Shown: positions 7,391 through 16,155 of the stretch, in pieces
Layout: every line of letters starts with the position of its first letter
Numbering within the stretch: position 1 is the first letter of the stretch
NCBI RefSeq assembly: GCF_002868845.1
Contig: NZ_PKUB01000052.1
Coordinates: forward strand, 53,438-97,536
Direction: 5' to 3'
DNA from: Desulfuromonas sp.
GTDB lineage: Bacteria > Desulfobacterota > Desulfuromonadia > Desulfuromonadales > BM501
DNA length: 44,099 nucleotides
The notes under the pieces: model-generated
Databases searched by the model: none
What the model saw: only the letters and a program-made list of their open reading frames with translations
Told to the model about the DNA's origin: nothing
Translations under genes and position numbers: made by a program

Positions 7391-8110
7391 ATGATCATCG
7401 AAGACCTGACCATGCCCGAATTCGCCGAAGGATTGAACCAAACCCGGACCGTCCTCATCCCCTTCGGCTCCACAGAGGAGCACGGTCCCCACCTGCCCCT
7501 GGCCACGGACACCCTGCATGCCGTCGAGGTAGGGCGCAGGTTGGCTCAGCGGCGCCCGATCTTTATCGCCCCGCCGATCCCCTACGGCGTCTGCCGGTAG
7601 ACCTCCCAGCACGCGGGGACGCTCTCCATCACGACGGCGACCCTGAAGGCCCTCGCCCTCGATATCGTCTCCGCGCTCCATCGGCAGGGTCTGCGCAACT
7701 TCGTCCTGCTCACCGGGCATGCCGGGGGGACCCACACCTCGGCCCTCATCGACGCCGGCGAGGAACTTCTGCTGCGGTTCGACGACATCCGGGTCGCGGT
7801 TCTGTCCGAATACATGCTTGCATCGCGGCAGGGGCGTGGAATCATCGAAACCGAAGGGGATTCCCACGCCGGGGAGATCGAAACCTCGCGGATCCTCCAC
7901 TCCCACCCCCATCTGGTGAAGGGGAGGGCGGAGAGGGAGTTTCCCTCCTTTCCGAACGGTATTCTGGTTAGAGACAAGCGCAAGTACTGGCCGGGAGGGG
8001 TCTGGGGGGATCCGACCAAGGCATCGGCAGAGAAGGGGGCTCGCATCGAGGAGGTGGTGTTGGACGCTTTGAACAGGCTGGTGGAGAAGTTGGAAAACTG
8101 GCAGGAGTAA
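7391..8110 (+). pseudogene. Creatininase-family amidohydrolase interrupted by one in-frame TAG
   Basis: From ATG 7391 the frame gives IPFGSTEEHGPHLPLATDT, the first metal-binding region of the creatininase (creatinine amidohydrolase/MftE-like) family. It then reads PPIPYGVCR and TAG (7598-7600), and continues without another stop to TAA 8108-8110. The post-stop part contains TSQHAGT, LLTGHAGGTH and GDSHAGEIETS, the remaining conserved blocks, so the reading frame is otherwise intact over 239 codons. The site normally carries a Ser-like residue between CR and TSQH, so one base change (TCG or TTG type to TAG) explains it. It could be a young pseudogene, a sequencing error or stop readthrough. 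No good restart codon lies soon after the stop. Confidence 0.8.
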
Positions 8111-8176
8111 GGTCGTCCGAAGCCGAACCCGTCGGTTCAGGGGAGGCCGGTCACGAAGCTGGGGGGGGCGGCGTCC

Positions 8177-8677
8177 TCAGGGAGACGATTTTGTCGGGCC
8201 GAACTTTTTCTCGAGGGCCTTTTTGACCACCGGAGGGACGAAGGAATCGACGGGGCCCTTCAGGGAGGCGACCTCCTTGACGATGGACGAACTCAGGTAG
8301 CCGTAGGGGACCGAAGTCATCATGAACAGGGTCTCCACTTTTTCCTGAACGGTGTGGTTCATCTGGGCGATCTGGAACTCGTACTCGAAATCGGAAACCG
8401 CCCGAAGTCCACGCAAGATGACACGGGATTCTCGGGACACCACGTAGTCGACCAGCAGGCCGTCAAAAGTGTCCAATTCCAGGCGGGGTTCGTTCCCAAC
8501 GGCTTCGCGGATCATCTCCAGGCGTTCATCGATGGTGAAAAGGGCGTTTTTTTCCGAATTCCGAGCGACCGCCACGACGATTTTGTCGAAGACCTGGAGG
8601 CCGCGCTGGATGATGTCCAGGTGGCCGTAGGTGACAGGGTCGAAAGACCCTGGATACACTGCAACATGACTCGGCAT
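8177..8677 (-). CDS. coaD: Phosphopantetheine adenylyltransferase
   Basis: Penultimate step of coenzyme A synthesis: ATP plus 4'-phosphopantetheine gives dephospho-CoA. The 166-residue protein starts AVYPGSFDPVTYGHLDII, with the nucleotidyltransferase T/HxGH motif. It also has VILRGLRAVSDFEYEFQ and the C-terminal PYGYLSSSIVKEVA block. ATG at 8677 overlaps the TAA of rsmD by one base (TAATG on the minus strand), so translation is coupled. An upstream extension in this frame runs inside rsmD and is rejected. The rsmD-coaD pair is a common bacterial arrangement. Confidence 0.97.
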   Translation of the reverse strand: MPSHVAVYPGSFDPVTYGHLDIIQRGLQVFDKIVVAVARNSEKNALFTIDERLEMIREAVGNEPRLELDTFDGLLVDYVVSRESRVILRGLRAVSDFEYEFQIAQMNHTVQEKVETLFMMTSVPYGYLSSSIVKEVASLKGPVDSFVPPVVKKALEKKFGPTKSSP

Positions 8678-9252
8678 TACCCTTGCGCTTTCTGCTCGTT
8701 GTGGGTGAGAAGATGAACCGCCGTCGCTCCGTAATTGCGGCTTTCGCATAGAACCAGCCCGCCCGGCAGCGGTGCGACATCCTCGCCACGGGCCTCTTCG
8801 GCGACAATCCAGCCCCCAGGGGCGAGGAGCCCGCGAACGGCGATGGCCTCCAGCACGGTCGGAACCAGCCCCTTCCGGTATGGCGGGTCGAGAAAGATCA
8901 GGTCGAAGGGGCGCTCGGCGGGCAGGCGGGGGAGGGCCGAGAGAACGTCCTGACTCCTGAACTCCGCCCGCTCCAGGAACTCGCAGGCGCGGAGGTTCTC
9001 GGTAATGAGCCGGGCGGCTTCCGCCCCCTGGTCGATCAATACGGCCCGGCCGGCCCCCCTGCTCAGGGCCTCCAGGGCCATGGCGCCGGTCCCCGAAAAG
9101 AGATCCAGGACCGAGTTGCCGGAAAGGGTGCCGGCCCTGCTGAAAAGAATGCTGAAGATCGCCTCGCGCACCCGGTCCGGCGTGGGGCGGATATGGCGGC
9201 CGGAAAATGTCGCCAGCTTTTTGCCCTTCATGGTTCCGCCGATGATGCGCAC
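8677..9252 (-). CDS. rsmD: 16S rRNA (guanine966-N2)-methyltransferase
   Basis: 191 residues. It starts MRIIGGTMKGKKLATFSGRHIRPTPDRVREAIFSIL-type sequence, the family N-terminus. The SAM-binding motif is VLDLFSGTGAMALEALSRGA and the catalytic N/D-PPY motif is IFLDPPYRKG. It methylates G966 of 16S rRNA during 30S assembly. It is first in a two-gene minus-strand unit with coaD. The region between its start and dgt (9253-9422) is a divergent promoter region. Confidence 0.96.
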   Translation of the reverse strand: MRIIGGTMKGKKLATFSGRHIRPTPDRVREAIFSILFSRAGTLSGNSVLDLFSGTGAMALEALSRGAGRAVLIDQGAEAARLITENLRACEFLERAEFRSQDVLSALPRLPAERPFDLIFLDPPYRKGLVPTVLEAIAVRGLLAPGGWIVAEEARGEDVAPLPGGLVLCESRNYGATAVHLLTHNEQKAQG

Positions 9253-9337
9253 GTCAGGCCTCTTCTCCGCAGGCGTTCGGGTCCAAAATTAGCGAGAAAT
9301 TAGCACAGCCCCCCGAAGCCGTCAAGAACCGAGCGGG

Positions 9338-9366
9338 TTGCGGATTTCTTTTGGACACAGTACATT
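9338..9366 (+). promoter_or_regulatory. Putative promoter of dgt
   Basis: TTGCGG (9338-9343), a 17-bp spacer and TACATT (9361-9366), about 50 bp upstream of the dgt start in the divergent rsmD/dgt gap. Reasonable but not consensus. Confidence 0.4.
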
Positions 9367-9422
9367 AAGGTTCATCGGACCATTTCAATGTCAACCTGCG
9401 CGAGTATGTTCTTGGAGGGACT

Positions 9423-10562
9423 ATGCCCATGGAAAGAAAGGCACTGGCCCCTTATGCGGCCCTCAGCAAGGAGAGCCTGGGGCGCCGCTTCGACGAGCCT
9501 TTCAAGGATTCCCGGCCGGCCTTTGAAAGGGACCGGGACCGGATCATCCATTGCGCGGCCTTTCGGCGCCTCGAGTACAAGACCCAGGTCTTTGTCAACC
9601 ACGAGGGGGACTACTACCGGACCCGCCTGACCCATTCCCTGGAGGTGGCCCAGATCGCCCGGGGGATCGCCCGCAGGCTCTCCCTCAACGAGGACCTGAC
9701 CGAGGCCCTCGCCCTCGCCCACGACCTGGGCCACACCCCTTTCGGCCACACCGGGGAGGACGTTCTCAACCGGCTCATGGCCGAGTTCGGCGGTTTTGAA
9801 CATAACCGGCAGTCCCTGAGGGTCGTCGAGGAACTCGAAGAGCGTTACCCGGGGTTCAACGGCCTCAACCTTTCCTGGGAAACCCGGGAAGGGATCATCA
9901 AGCACTCTTCCGAGTTCGACCACCCGGACGCCTCCGATGCGGCCGAATATCGCCCGGAGATCCAGCCCACCCTTGAGGCCCAGCTCATCGACCTCGCCGA
10001 TGAAATCGCCTACAACAACCACGACATCGATGACGGGCTGAAAGCTGGCCATATCCGGCAGGAAGATCTGGTGGGTCTGGACCTCTGGGATGAAACTTCC
10101 CGCCTGGTCAGTGAAAAGTTCCCTCTTCTCGACCAGGAACGTCACATCTACCAGACCATCAGCCATCTCATCGGCGCCCTGATTGAAGACCTGGTCGTCA
10201 CCACGGCCAGCAACATCACCCTCCACGGCATTACCGACCTTGAAAGCGTCCGCCGCCACTCTTCCCGCCTCGTTGCTTTCAGCCCCGAGATGAAAAGGAA
10301 AAACGGCCAGCTGAAGTCGTTCCTTTTCCATCGGCTCTACCATCATTACAAGGTGGAACGCATGCGCGTCAAGGCGGAGCGTTTCATTACCCTCCTGTTC
10401 GAAACCTACATTTCGTCTCCCTTCCTGCTCCCCTTCAACTACCAGAACAAATTCGAAAAGGCTGGCCGCGAGAGGGTCATCTGCGACCATATTGCAGGGA
10501 TGACGGACCGCTACGCTCTCGACGAATACAAAAGACTGTTTGAGCCCTACGAGAGGGTCTGA
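9423..10562 (+). CDS. dgt: Deoxyguanosinetriphosphate triphosphohydrolase-like HD protein
   Basis: 379 residues from ATG 9423 after GGAGGG. HD-domain metal ligands are visible: RLTHSLEVAQIARGIAR (first His), ALAHDLGHTPFGHTGED (HD pair plus second helix) and later LADEIAYNNHDIDDG (Asp). The substrate-loop motif FRRLEYKTQVFVNHEGDYYRTR is typical of dGTPase/SAMHD1-like dNTP triphosphohydrolases, which hydrolyse dNTPs to the nucleoside and triphosphate. The length matches the shorter class (dgt type 2/3) rather than E. coli Dgt. Monocistronic, with a probable terminator at 10592-10623. Confidence 0.93.
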   Translation: MPMERKALAPYAALSKESLGRRFDEPFKDSRPAFERDRDRIIHCAAFRRLEYKTQVFVNHEGDYYRTRLTHSLEVAQIARGIARRLSLNEDLTEALALAHDLGHTPFGHTGEDVLNRLMAEFGGFEHNRQSLRVVEELEERYPGFNGLNLSWETREGIIKHSSEFDHPDASDAAEYRPEIQPTLEAQLIDLADEIAYNNHDIDDGLKAGHIRQEDLVGLDLWDETSRLVSEKFPLLDQERHIYQTISHLIGALIEDLVVTTASNITLHGITDLESVRRHSSRLVAFSPEMKRKNGQLKSFLFHRLYHHYKVERMRVKAERFITLLFETYISSPFLLPFNYQNKFEKAGRERVICDHIAGMTDRYALDEYKRLFEPYERV

Positions 10563-10566
10563 CAGC

Positions 10567-10578
10567 GTGTCCGGACAC
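10567..10578. repeat. 12-bp perfect palindrome
   Basis: GTGTCCGGACAC begins five bases after the dgt stop codon. It could be a protein-binding dyad or chance; no second copy was noticed in the window. Confidence 0.4.
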
Positions 10579-10591
10579 GTTTCATTTCCCA

Positions 10592-10623
10592 AGGGAGGGC
10601 TGCCCCGGCGGTCCTCCTTTTTG
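10592..10623 (+). terminator. Probable terminator after dgt
   Basis: An imperfect stem GGAGGGCTGCC / GGCGGTCCTCC is followed by TTTTTG. It lies 30 bp after the dgt stop. Confidence 0.65.
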
Positions 10624-10757
10624 CCGTTGAGTCGCTAAGAAGAGGGCCCCGCCAGGGCCTGGGGGGCCTCTTCGCGACAGGAGCCGTTTGACTTTCCACC
10701 AGCCGGGGCTAGCTTTTATAAAGAGATCTGTTTGGGGAAAGGGAGAACGGCGACATC

Positions 10758-12767
10758 ATGAAAGACACCTCCTACTGGCCAGCAGTCCCAAACCGTAAAA
10801 ATGCGGCTCTCCGGGTCGTTGCTGGCTACCTGCTGTTTTGGGGGGCATGGTCCCTATTTGCCGCCAACGTTCTGGAATTGGTCGTCCCCGCGTCTTCTCC
10901 GGGTCTGCTCAAAGGTCTTAAGGAAGGGCTTTTTATTTGTTTCTCGGCCGTCCTGGTCTTTGCCCTGGTGCGCGGCAACCTCTCTTCGCAGCGACGGGAA
11001 GACGAGAGGCTGCAGGAGATCATGCGGGGGGTTTCTGCCCAGGTGGGAGACGCTTTTTTCGACCAGCTTTCCCTTCAACTCAGCCGGGCGTTGAACGTAG
11101 AGTATGCCTTTATCGGACAATTCGATGATCAGAACGGCGACGAGTTGAAAACCGTGGCGGTCTCGGTGCGGGGGAAAAAACGAGCCAATTTCATCGACCC
11201 TCTCGAGGGATCCCCCTGCGGCGAAATCAGGGACGGGCACTCCTTCTGCCTGGCTGAGGATGCGCGGCGGCACTTTCCCCACTCCCCGCTCCTGTCTGAG
11301 CGGGGAGTGGAGAGCTTCGTCGGCACCCCCCTGTTCGATTCGGACGATAACCCCATGGGCCTCATCGCAGTGATGGATGGCCGGCCGATCACCGACCGTT
11401 ACCGGGCCGAATCGATGCTGAGGATTTTTGCCGCCCGCGCTTCCGCGGAGCTGGAGCGACAACGCAATGAAAACGCCATCGCCCGGCTGGCATTTTACGA
11501 CTCCGTCACCGGTCTGCCCAAGCAGCAACTGTTCAAAGAGCGGCTCGACGAGGCCATTGCCGCGGCCAGGCTCAAGGGACAGGAATTGGAGGTCCTTTAC
11601 CTGGACTTCGATCGTTTCCGGACCATTGTAAGGACCCTGGGCCATCCCGCAGAAGAGGTTCTTCTCAAGGAGATCTCCGGGCGGCTGTCCGATGCCCTTG
11701 AGGGGGAGGAGTTCCTCGCCCAGGCAGGAAGCGACGAGTTTCTACTGATGGCCACAGACGTTGAATCCCCCGAGAAGGCCGAAGGGCTGGCCTCTCGACT
11801 GCTCGAAGCCCTGCAGGCCCCCTTCAGCTACCAGGGGCACTCCCTGCACCTGTCGGCGAGCATCGGCCTGGCCATGTTTCCCTATGACGGCGAGGACACC
11901 GAGACCATGATAAGGAACGCCGACGCGGCGAGAACTCGAACCAAGCAGATGGGGGGGAATCACTATCAGTTTTACTTCCCGGATATCGGGAACTACTCTC
12001 TCAGTGCCCTAATCCTTGAAAACCGTCTTCATCAGGCTCTTGAAAAGGATGAGTTCGCCCTGCGATACCAGCCGCAGATGAATCTGCGCACTGGCCTCGT
12101 CGAGGGCATGGAAGCACTCGTGTTCTGGAAGCAACCCGAGGCGAAACCGGTCGGCCCCTCCGATTTCATCCCCCTGGCGGAGGAGACCGGTCTGATCGAC
12201 CCTATCGGCGAGTGGGTTCTGCGCGAGGCCTGCGTGCAGAATCGCAGGTGGCAAGAGGCGGGACTGCCACCACAGCGGATGTCGGTCAACGTCTCTGCGC
12301 GGCAGTTTTTTCAGAGCAGCATTGTGGAACTGGTCGCCAGGATACTGGAGGAAACGGGTCTGGAGGGGCGGTGGCTGGGGCTGGAGATCACCGAAAGCGT
12401 GATCATGCAAGATGTCAAGCAGGCCATCGATACCCTGCATCAACTTAAGGCGATGGGAGTTCAGGTTATTATCGACGATTTTGGAACGGGGTACTCATCC
12501 CTGAGCTACCTCAAGCAGTTCCCCATCGACACGTTGAAACTCTACCAGTCCTTTGTTGCCGGGATTCCGGACGATACCGGCGACAAGGCGATCACGGCAG
12601 CGGTGATCGCCATGGCTCATACTCTGAACTTGGAGTTGGTCGCCGAGGGGGTCGAGAAGGCGGAACAGCGTGACTTCCTCAGCGAAAAGGGCTGCGACAA
12701 GATCCAGGGGTTCCTTTTCAGCGTTCCCCTCAAAGCCGAGGAGGTCACGGAGCTTCTTTCCGGATGA
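10758..12767 (+). CDS. Membrane-anchored GAF-GGDEF-EAL protein with degenerate catalytic motifs
   Basis: 669 residues from ATG 10758 (GGGAGAACGGCG upstream). Two N-terminal TM segments (about 20-42 and 52-72) precede a cytoplasmic GAF domain (about 90-235), GGDEF (about 245-405) and EAL (about 420-665). The GGDEF domain is degenerate: GSDEF replaces GGDEF, the guanine-contact Asn is Val (RTIVRTLGH), and the Asp after GH is Glu. The EAL domain keeps [26 protein letters not shown] and IQGF, but the Arg of ExLxR is Phe (EALVFW) and the Asp of LKxD is Tyr (LKLYQ). It may therefore be a weak phosphodiesterase or a c-di-GMP-binding effector rather than a turnover enzyme. TTGACT at about 10689 may mark a promoter, but no convincing -10 follows. 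Confidence 0.88.
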   Translation: MKDTSYWPAVPNRKNAALRVVAGYLLFWGAWSLFAANVLELVVPASSPGLLKGLKEGLFICFSAVLVFALVRGNLSSQRREDERLQEIMRGVSAQVGDAFFDQLSLQLSRALNVEYAFIGQFDDQNGDELKTVAVSVRGKKRANFIDPLEGSPCGEIRDGHSFCLAEDARRHFPHSPLLSERGVESFVGTPLFDSDDNPMGLIAVMDGRPITDRYRAESMLRIFAARASAELERQRNENAIARLAFYDSVTGLPKQQLFKERLDEAIAAARLKGQELEVLYLDFDRFRTIVRTLGHPAEEVLLKEISGRLSDALEGEEFLAQAGSDEFLLMATDVESPEKAEGLASRLLEALQAPFSYQGHSLHLSASIGLAMFPYDGEDTETMIRNADAARTRTKQMGGNHYQFYFPDIGNYSLSALILENRLHQALEKDEFALRYQPQMNLRTGLVEGMEALVFWKQPEAKPVGPSDFIPLAEETGLIDPIGEWVLREACVQNRRWQEAGLPPQRMSVNVSARQFFQSSIVELVARILEETGLEGRWLGLEITESVIMQDVKQAIDTLHQLKAMGVQVIIDDFGTGYSSLSYLKQFPIDTLKLYQSFVAGIPDDTGDKAITAAVIAMAHTLNLELVAEGVEKAEQRDFLSEKGCDKIQGFLFSVPLKAEEVTELLSG

Positions 12768-12770
12768 AGC

Positions 12771-13064
12771 TCAGGGGAGCTTGATTTTCGGGTCGATTCC
12801 CCGCCGGTAAAGGAGGATTGTTCTGCCTAAAACCTGGGCTACCTGGGCGCCCATTCTTTGGGAGAGGGTCTCGGCAACGTCCTTGCGATCCAGTAGGCAA
12901 CCCTCCTGGATTTTGATTTTGATCAGTTCGTGAATCTCGAGGGCCTCCTCCACGGAGGCGACAAGGCTGTCCGTGAGTCCCTCTTTGCCCAACATGACGC
13001 AAGGTTTCAGATGGTGCCCGAGGCCGCGGAGGAAGCGTGCCTGTTTGCCGCTCAATTTTTCCAT
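12771..13064 (-). CDS. yhbY: YhbY/CRM-domain RNA-binding protein
   Basis: 97 residues starting MEKLSGKQARFLRGLGHHLK. The protein is a single CRM domain with the family pattern LKPCVMLGKEGLTDSLVASVEEALEIHELIKIKI and a GxxG-like loop. YhbY associates with pre-50S ribosomal subunits. ATG 13064 is preferred over upstream extensions because the domain starts exactly there. The 3' end overlaps the end of the upstream plus-strand gene's trailing hairpin (AAGCTC AGGG GAGCTT at 12767-12782), which may act as a weak convergent terminator. Confidence 0.92.
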   Translation of the reverse strand: MEKLSGKQARFLRGLGHHLKPCVMLGKEGLTDSLVASVEEALEIHELIKIKIQEGCLLDRKDVAETLSQRMGAQVAQVLGRTILLYRRGIDPKIKLP

Positions 13065-13164
13065 AGGATGACTCTCAACGAAGTTGGGGTGAGGGTAGGT
13101 TCTCTGTACGCAGAGCCTTCTCCGCAACGAGAAACGCGGCATTATAGACGAGATCCCGTTTCGC

Positions 13165-13204
13165 CCCAAGAAAAAAGGGCCGCTGGTCGCGGCCCCTGCT
13201 TTTT
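13165..13204 (-). terminator. Terminator after the cytochrome pair
   Basis: Perfect 7-bp stem GGGCCGC/GCGGCCC (13177-13195) with a TGGTC loop. On the minus strand it is followed by six T. The plus strand also has a T-run (13200-13204), so it could work in both directions. Confidence 0.8.
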
Positions 13205-13221
13205 CATGGGACAGAAGGGAC

Positions 13222-13659
13222 TTATCGACTCACTTCGACCATGTACGACACGGCGGCTTCCACCTCGGCATCGGAGAGGGACATGTCGCCTCCTCTCGGG
13301 GGCATGACGCCCTGTTCGCCCTGAAAGCCGAGAAGGGCATGCTCGACAAGGGTCTCCATGCCTTGGTCGATGCGCGCCGCCCAGGCCTCGGAGTCCCCTG
13401 CTTTCGGCGCACCGGCGACGCCCAGGCCGTGGCAAATCACGCACAGCTTTTGAAAAACCCTTTCCCCCTCGTCCTGGTTCGTTTCCGGGGTGGACGAGAG
13501 GAGGGTCTCCGCCGAGACAGAAGCCTGGGCTTCGGAGGCATCTCGGGCCGGTCCGCAGGAGGTCAACAAAAGAGCGCTTGCGAAAACCAGTCCCAGGCGG
13601 ATTCCCATTTGCCCGGTTCTGCAAGGGATCGTTTTCCGAAAGGGGGCAGCAGGACTCAT
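13222..13659 (-). CDS. Monoheme c-type cytochrome lipoprotein (cytochrome c5-like), second of a pair
   Basis: About 145 residues with one CXXCH (CVICH) and a distal Met in GVMPPRGGDMSLSD, a class I c-type cytochrome of the c5/c555 kind. The N-terminus contains GLVFASALLLTSC, a lipobox, so it is probably anchored in a membrane facing the periplasm. ATG 13659 begins one base after the TAG of the upstream cytochrome (coupled). ATG 13608 would give a shorter, more typical lipoprotein signal and is possible. It is clearly paralogous to the upstream gene (GVAGAPKAGDSEAWAARIDQGMETLV against GVAGAPKTGDKEAWQPRLAQGMETLV). Confidence 0.88.
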   Translation of the reverse strand: MSPAAPFRKTIPCRTGQMGIRLGLVFASALLLTSCGPARDASEAQASVSAETLLSSTPETNQDEGERVFQKLCVICHGLGVAGAPKAGDSEAWAARIDQGMETLVEHALLGFQGEQGVMPPRGGDMSLSDAEVEAAVSYMVEVSR

Positions 13660-13660
13660 C

Positions 13661-14101
13661 CTAGCGGCTCTTTTCGATCATGAAGTGGACCGCTGCCTTG
13701 ACCTCCTCGTCGGAGAGTGTTGCGATTCCTCCCCGAGCCGGCATATAGCCGGCAGCCCCTTTGTATCCAATGAGGGAATGGGACACCAGGGTTTCCATTC
13801 CCTGGGCGAGCCTTGGCTGCCAGGCCTCCTTGTCTCCGGTCTTCGGCGCCCCGGCCACCCCGGCGCTATGGCAGGCCGCACATGCCTTTTGATAGATTCC
13901 CGCGCCAAGGTCCTTGTCAGCCGCGCCCTTCTCGAGCTCCGGTTGGTCTTCTCCCGAGGGGGCAAGGCTTGCGGCTGGCGGTGCTGTTTCGGTCTTGGCC
14001 TGAACGGGGGCGGATTTTACGGGGGGAGCCTTTTCCCCCTCCTTGCCGCAGCCCATCAAAAGCAAACAGAGGATTGACACAAATACCCAGAAGCGCACCA
14101 T
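13661..14101 (-). CDS. Monoheme c-type cytochrome lipoprotein (cytochrome c5-like), first of a pair
   Basis: 146 residues from ATG 14101 with GGGAGG six bases upstream. Signal VRFWVFVSILCLLLMGC ends in a lipobox Cys. A Pro/Ala/Lys-rich linker (KAPPVKSAPVQAKTETAPP) tethers the heme domain. Heme motif CAACH, then GAPKTGDKEAWQPRLAQGME and axial-Met region GYMPARGGIATLSDEE. Probable periplasmic electron carrier. The tandem pair likely arose by duplication; the upstream member has the longer linker. Transcribed leftward from the 14102-14386 gap. Confidence 0.9.
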   Translation of the reverse strand: MVRFWVFVSILCLLLMGCGKEGEKAPPVKSAPVQAKTETAPPAASLAPSGEDQPELEKGAADKDLGAGIYQKACAACHSAGVAGAPKTGDKEAWQPRLAQGMETLVSHSLIGYKGAAGYMPARGGIATLSDEEVKAAVHFMIEKSR

Positions 14102-14386
14102 GAAACCTCCCTAAATTAGAAGCGGTTTGTCGGTTGGAATGGAATTTTCAACGGATATATAACAGAAAAAATATAACAGAGATTTATACATTTTCTACTC
14201 CTTCAGCTTTCTCCGCGGCTCCTTTTGGGAACCCTGGATTCCCCCCTTTCCGCTCCCGTTACCTTTGCCGGCCGATTATATTGTTTGGTTGCGAGGGCAC
14301 CGGTCTTTGTGGTCTTATTGTATTCTGAAAATGAGCGGGGAAGAGCGCTGAGTCCGGAACCTCGCCTCTCTAGTTCGGAGACAGCC

Positions 14387-15226
14387 ATGAAAGTACGTCT
14401 CACCATTTTGTGCGAGAATACCGTCGGGCGTCCCATTAAGGCCGTGGGGGAACATGGGTTTGCCTGCTTCGTGGAAACCGTGGGGGGCAATTACCTCTTC
14501 GACACCGGACAGGGTGCGGGCATTCTGCGCAACGCCTCGGTCCTGAACAAGGATCTCGCCGGCATCGAGTCCCTGGTCCTCAGTCACGGCCACTACGATC
14601 ACGCCGGGGGCCTGGTCGATGTTCTTGGGGCGACCGGCGAGCTGAAGGTTCATGCCCAACCTGAAATCTTTCAGGAGCGCTTTTGGGTCGGGGAACACGA
14701 AAAGCGATTTATCGGAATCCCCTACAGAAGGCCTCTCCTCGAGGCGCTCGGCGCCCGCTTTCACTTCGAACGGCAGTTCCGGGATATCGCACCGGGGGTT
14801 TTCCTCAGCGGAGAGGTTCCCCGTACGACCTCCTTCGAGAGGGGCGACCCTCACCTGATGGTCACCTCGGATACGGGGGACGGTTTTGAACCCGACCCCT
14901 TCAAAGACGATCTCTCCCTTGTCCTTGACACAGCGAAGGGCCTGGTCGTCGTCGTAGGGTGCGCTCACGCGGGGCTTGTGAACATCATGCGTCACGTTCT
15001 CGACCAGACCGGGAAGGACCGCATTTACGCGGTGGTGGGAGGGACCCACCTGGCCGGGGCGAACGAAGAGCAGTTCGACGCCACCCTGGGGGCGTTGCAG
15101 GATTTCGGAATCGAGAAGATAGGAACCTCTCACTGCACCGGGCAGCTGCGGGGAGCTCAGATCCAATCCCGGTTCGGGAGGCGTTTTTTCTTCGCTTCGG
15201 TGGGGGCCTCTCTGGAAGCAGGATAA
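14387..15226 (+). CDS. Metallo-beta-lactamase-fold hydrolase
   Basis: 279 residues from ATG 14387. The metal motif is LVLSHGHYDHAGGL (HxHxDH) with further ligands in VVVGCAHAGLVNI and GTSHCTG. The arrangement (LCENTVGRP..., FDTGQG, 'GCAHAGLVN', 'GTHL', 'SHCTG') matches the subgroup annotated as 7,8-dihydropterin-6-methyl-aminobenzene-phosphate synthase-like or general MBL hydrolases. The substrate cannot be told from sequence. The longer frame start is rejected because conserved sequence begins at MKVRLTILCEN. The preceding 285-bp gap (14102-14386) is AT-rich next to the cytochromes and shows no other gene. Confidence 0.88.
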   Translation: MKVRLTILCENTVGRPIKAVGEHGFACFVETVGGNYLFDTGQGAGILRNASVLNKDLAGIESLVLSHGHYDHAGGLVDVLGATGELKVHAQPEIFQERFWVGEHEKRFIGIPYRRPLLEALGARFHFERQFRDIAPGVFLSGEVPRTTSFERGDPHLMVTSDTGDGFEPDPFKDDLSLVLDTAKGLVVVVGCAHAGLVNIMRHVLDQTGKDRIYAVVGGTHLAGANEEQFDATLGALQDFGIEKIGTSHCTGQLRGAQIQSRFGRRFFFASVGASLEAG

Positions 15227-15354
15227 CGTTGACGGGTCTCGCGGTTTTCCGATTGGACCAAGGGCTTACCTGTGATATCTTTGGCGGAACTAATTTGCTC
15301 GCCATGGGTTCTCACCCTGCATCCGGATTTTCGGACTTTTTTTCGGAGGGAAGC

Positions 15355-16134
15355 GTGCCACGTGCCAAGATCCTGCTGGTCGACGACCTTGAGTTTTTTC
15401 TCGAGGTGGAAAAGGATTACCTCAAGCAGACACCGGCGACCATATATACCGCCCGAAACGGTGAGGAAGCTCTCCAAATCGCCGCCCGCGAACGACCGGA
15501 CCTCATCTTCATGGATTTGAACATGCCGGTCATGGACGGCATCACCTGCTGCAGACATCTCAAGGCGGATCCCGTCCTGAAAACGATCCCGGTGATCATG
15601 GTCATCGCATGCTCCGAGGAGGGCGATGCCCTCAAGTGCAGGGACGCGGGATGCCAGGAGGTTCTGATCAAGCCCGTCCCTCGAAGGGACTTTCTGGCCT
15701 TCGGGAATCGATACCTCTTCAATATCGATCGCCGGGAAAAAAGACTTTCCCTTGGCACCAGGGTCCGTTGCCAGACGGGGCGGGGGGATTTTGAAGCATT
15801 GAGCGTTGACCTGAGCCAAAGCGGGATCTATCTCAAGTCCCGACAGGCCGTGACGCCTGGCGAAAGCGTTACCATAAGTTTCGACCTGCCCGGGGGAAGC
15901 CCCTCCGTCAAGGGCGTTCAGGGGCGGGTGGCCTGGCTCAACCAGGAATTTCCCCGCCGCAATCCCTCGATGCCTGCGGGGTTCGGGGTCGAGTTTCTGT
16001 TGATTAATCCCGAGTCGGCAAATGCCCTGCGATTGTTCCTGGAAAGCGGAGCCTGGCGACTCCAGACCGCTGTCGAGGAACCTTCTCACGACAAGGAAGA
16101 CTCTTCGGCGCCTTGCGCACGCTCCGGTGGCTGA
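15355..16134 (+). CDS. Response-regulator receiver plus PilZ domain protein
   Basis: 259 residues from GTG 15355, chosen because GGAGGG (15345-15350) sits at ideal spacing; ATG 15304 is the alternative. Residues about 3-118 are a receiver with acidic pair VDD, phospho-acceptor in FMDLNMP and the conserved Lys in LIKPV. Residues about 125-235 are a PilZ domain with the c-di-GMP signature intact: RREKR (RxxxR) and DLSQSGIYL (DxSxxG). It should therefore link a phosphorelay to c-di-GMP. No histidine kinase is adjacent. A ferredoxin gene follows after 21 bp. Confidence 0.9.
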   Translation: MPRAKILLVDDLEFFLEVEKDYLKQTPATIYTARNGEEALQIAARERPDLIFMDLNMPVMDGITCCRHLKADPVLKTIPVIMVIACSEEGDALKCRDAGCQEVLIKPVPRRDFLAFGNRYLFNIDRREKRLSLGTRVRCQTGRGDFEALSVDLSQSGIYLKSRQAVTPGESVTISFDLPGGSPSVKGVQGRVAWLNQEFPRRNPSMPAGFGVEFLLINPESANALRLFLESGAWRLQTAVEEPSHDKEDSSAPCARSGG

Positions 16135-16155
16135 ACTGTCGAAAGGGTCCTGATT

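Noticed and set aside
14959-15354. Upstream extension of the receiver-PilZ frame into the MBL gene
   Set aside because: The extension overlaps the MBL gene by over 200 bp, and GTG 15355 has an ideal ribosome site.
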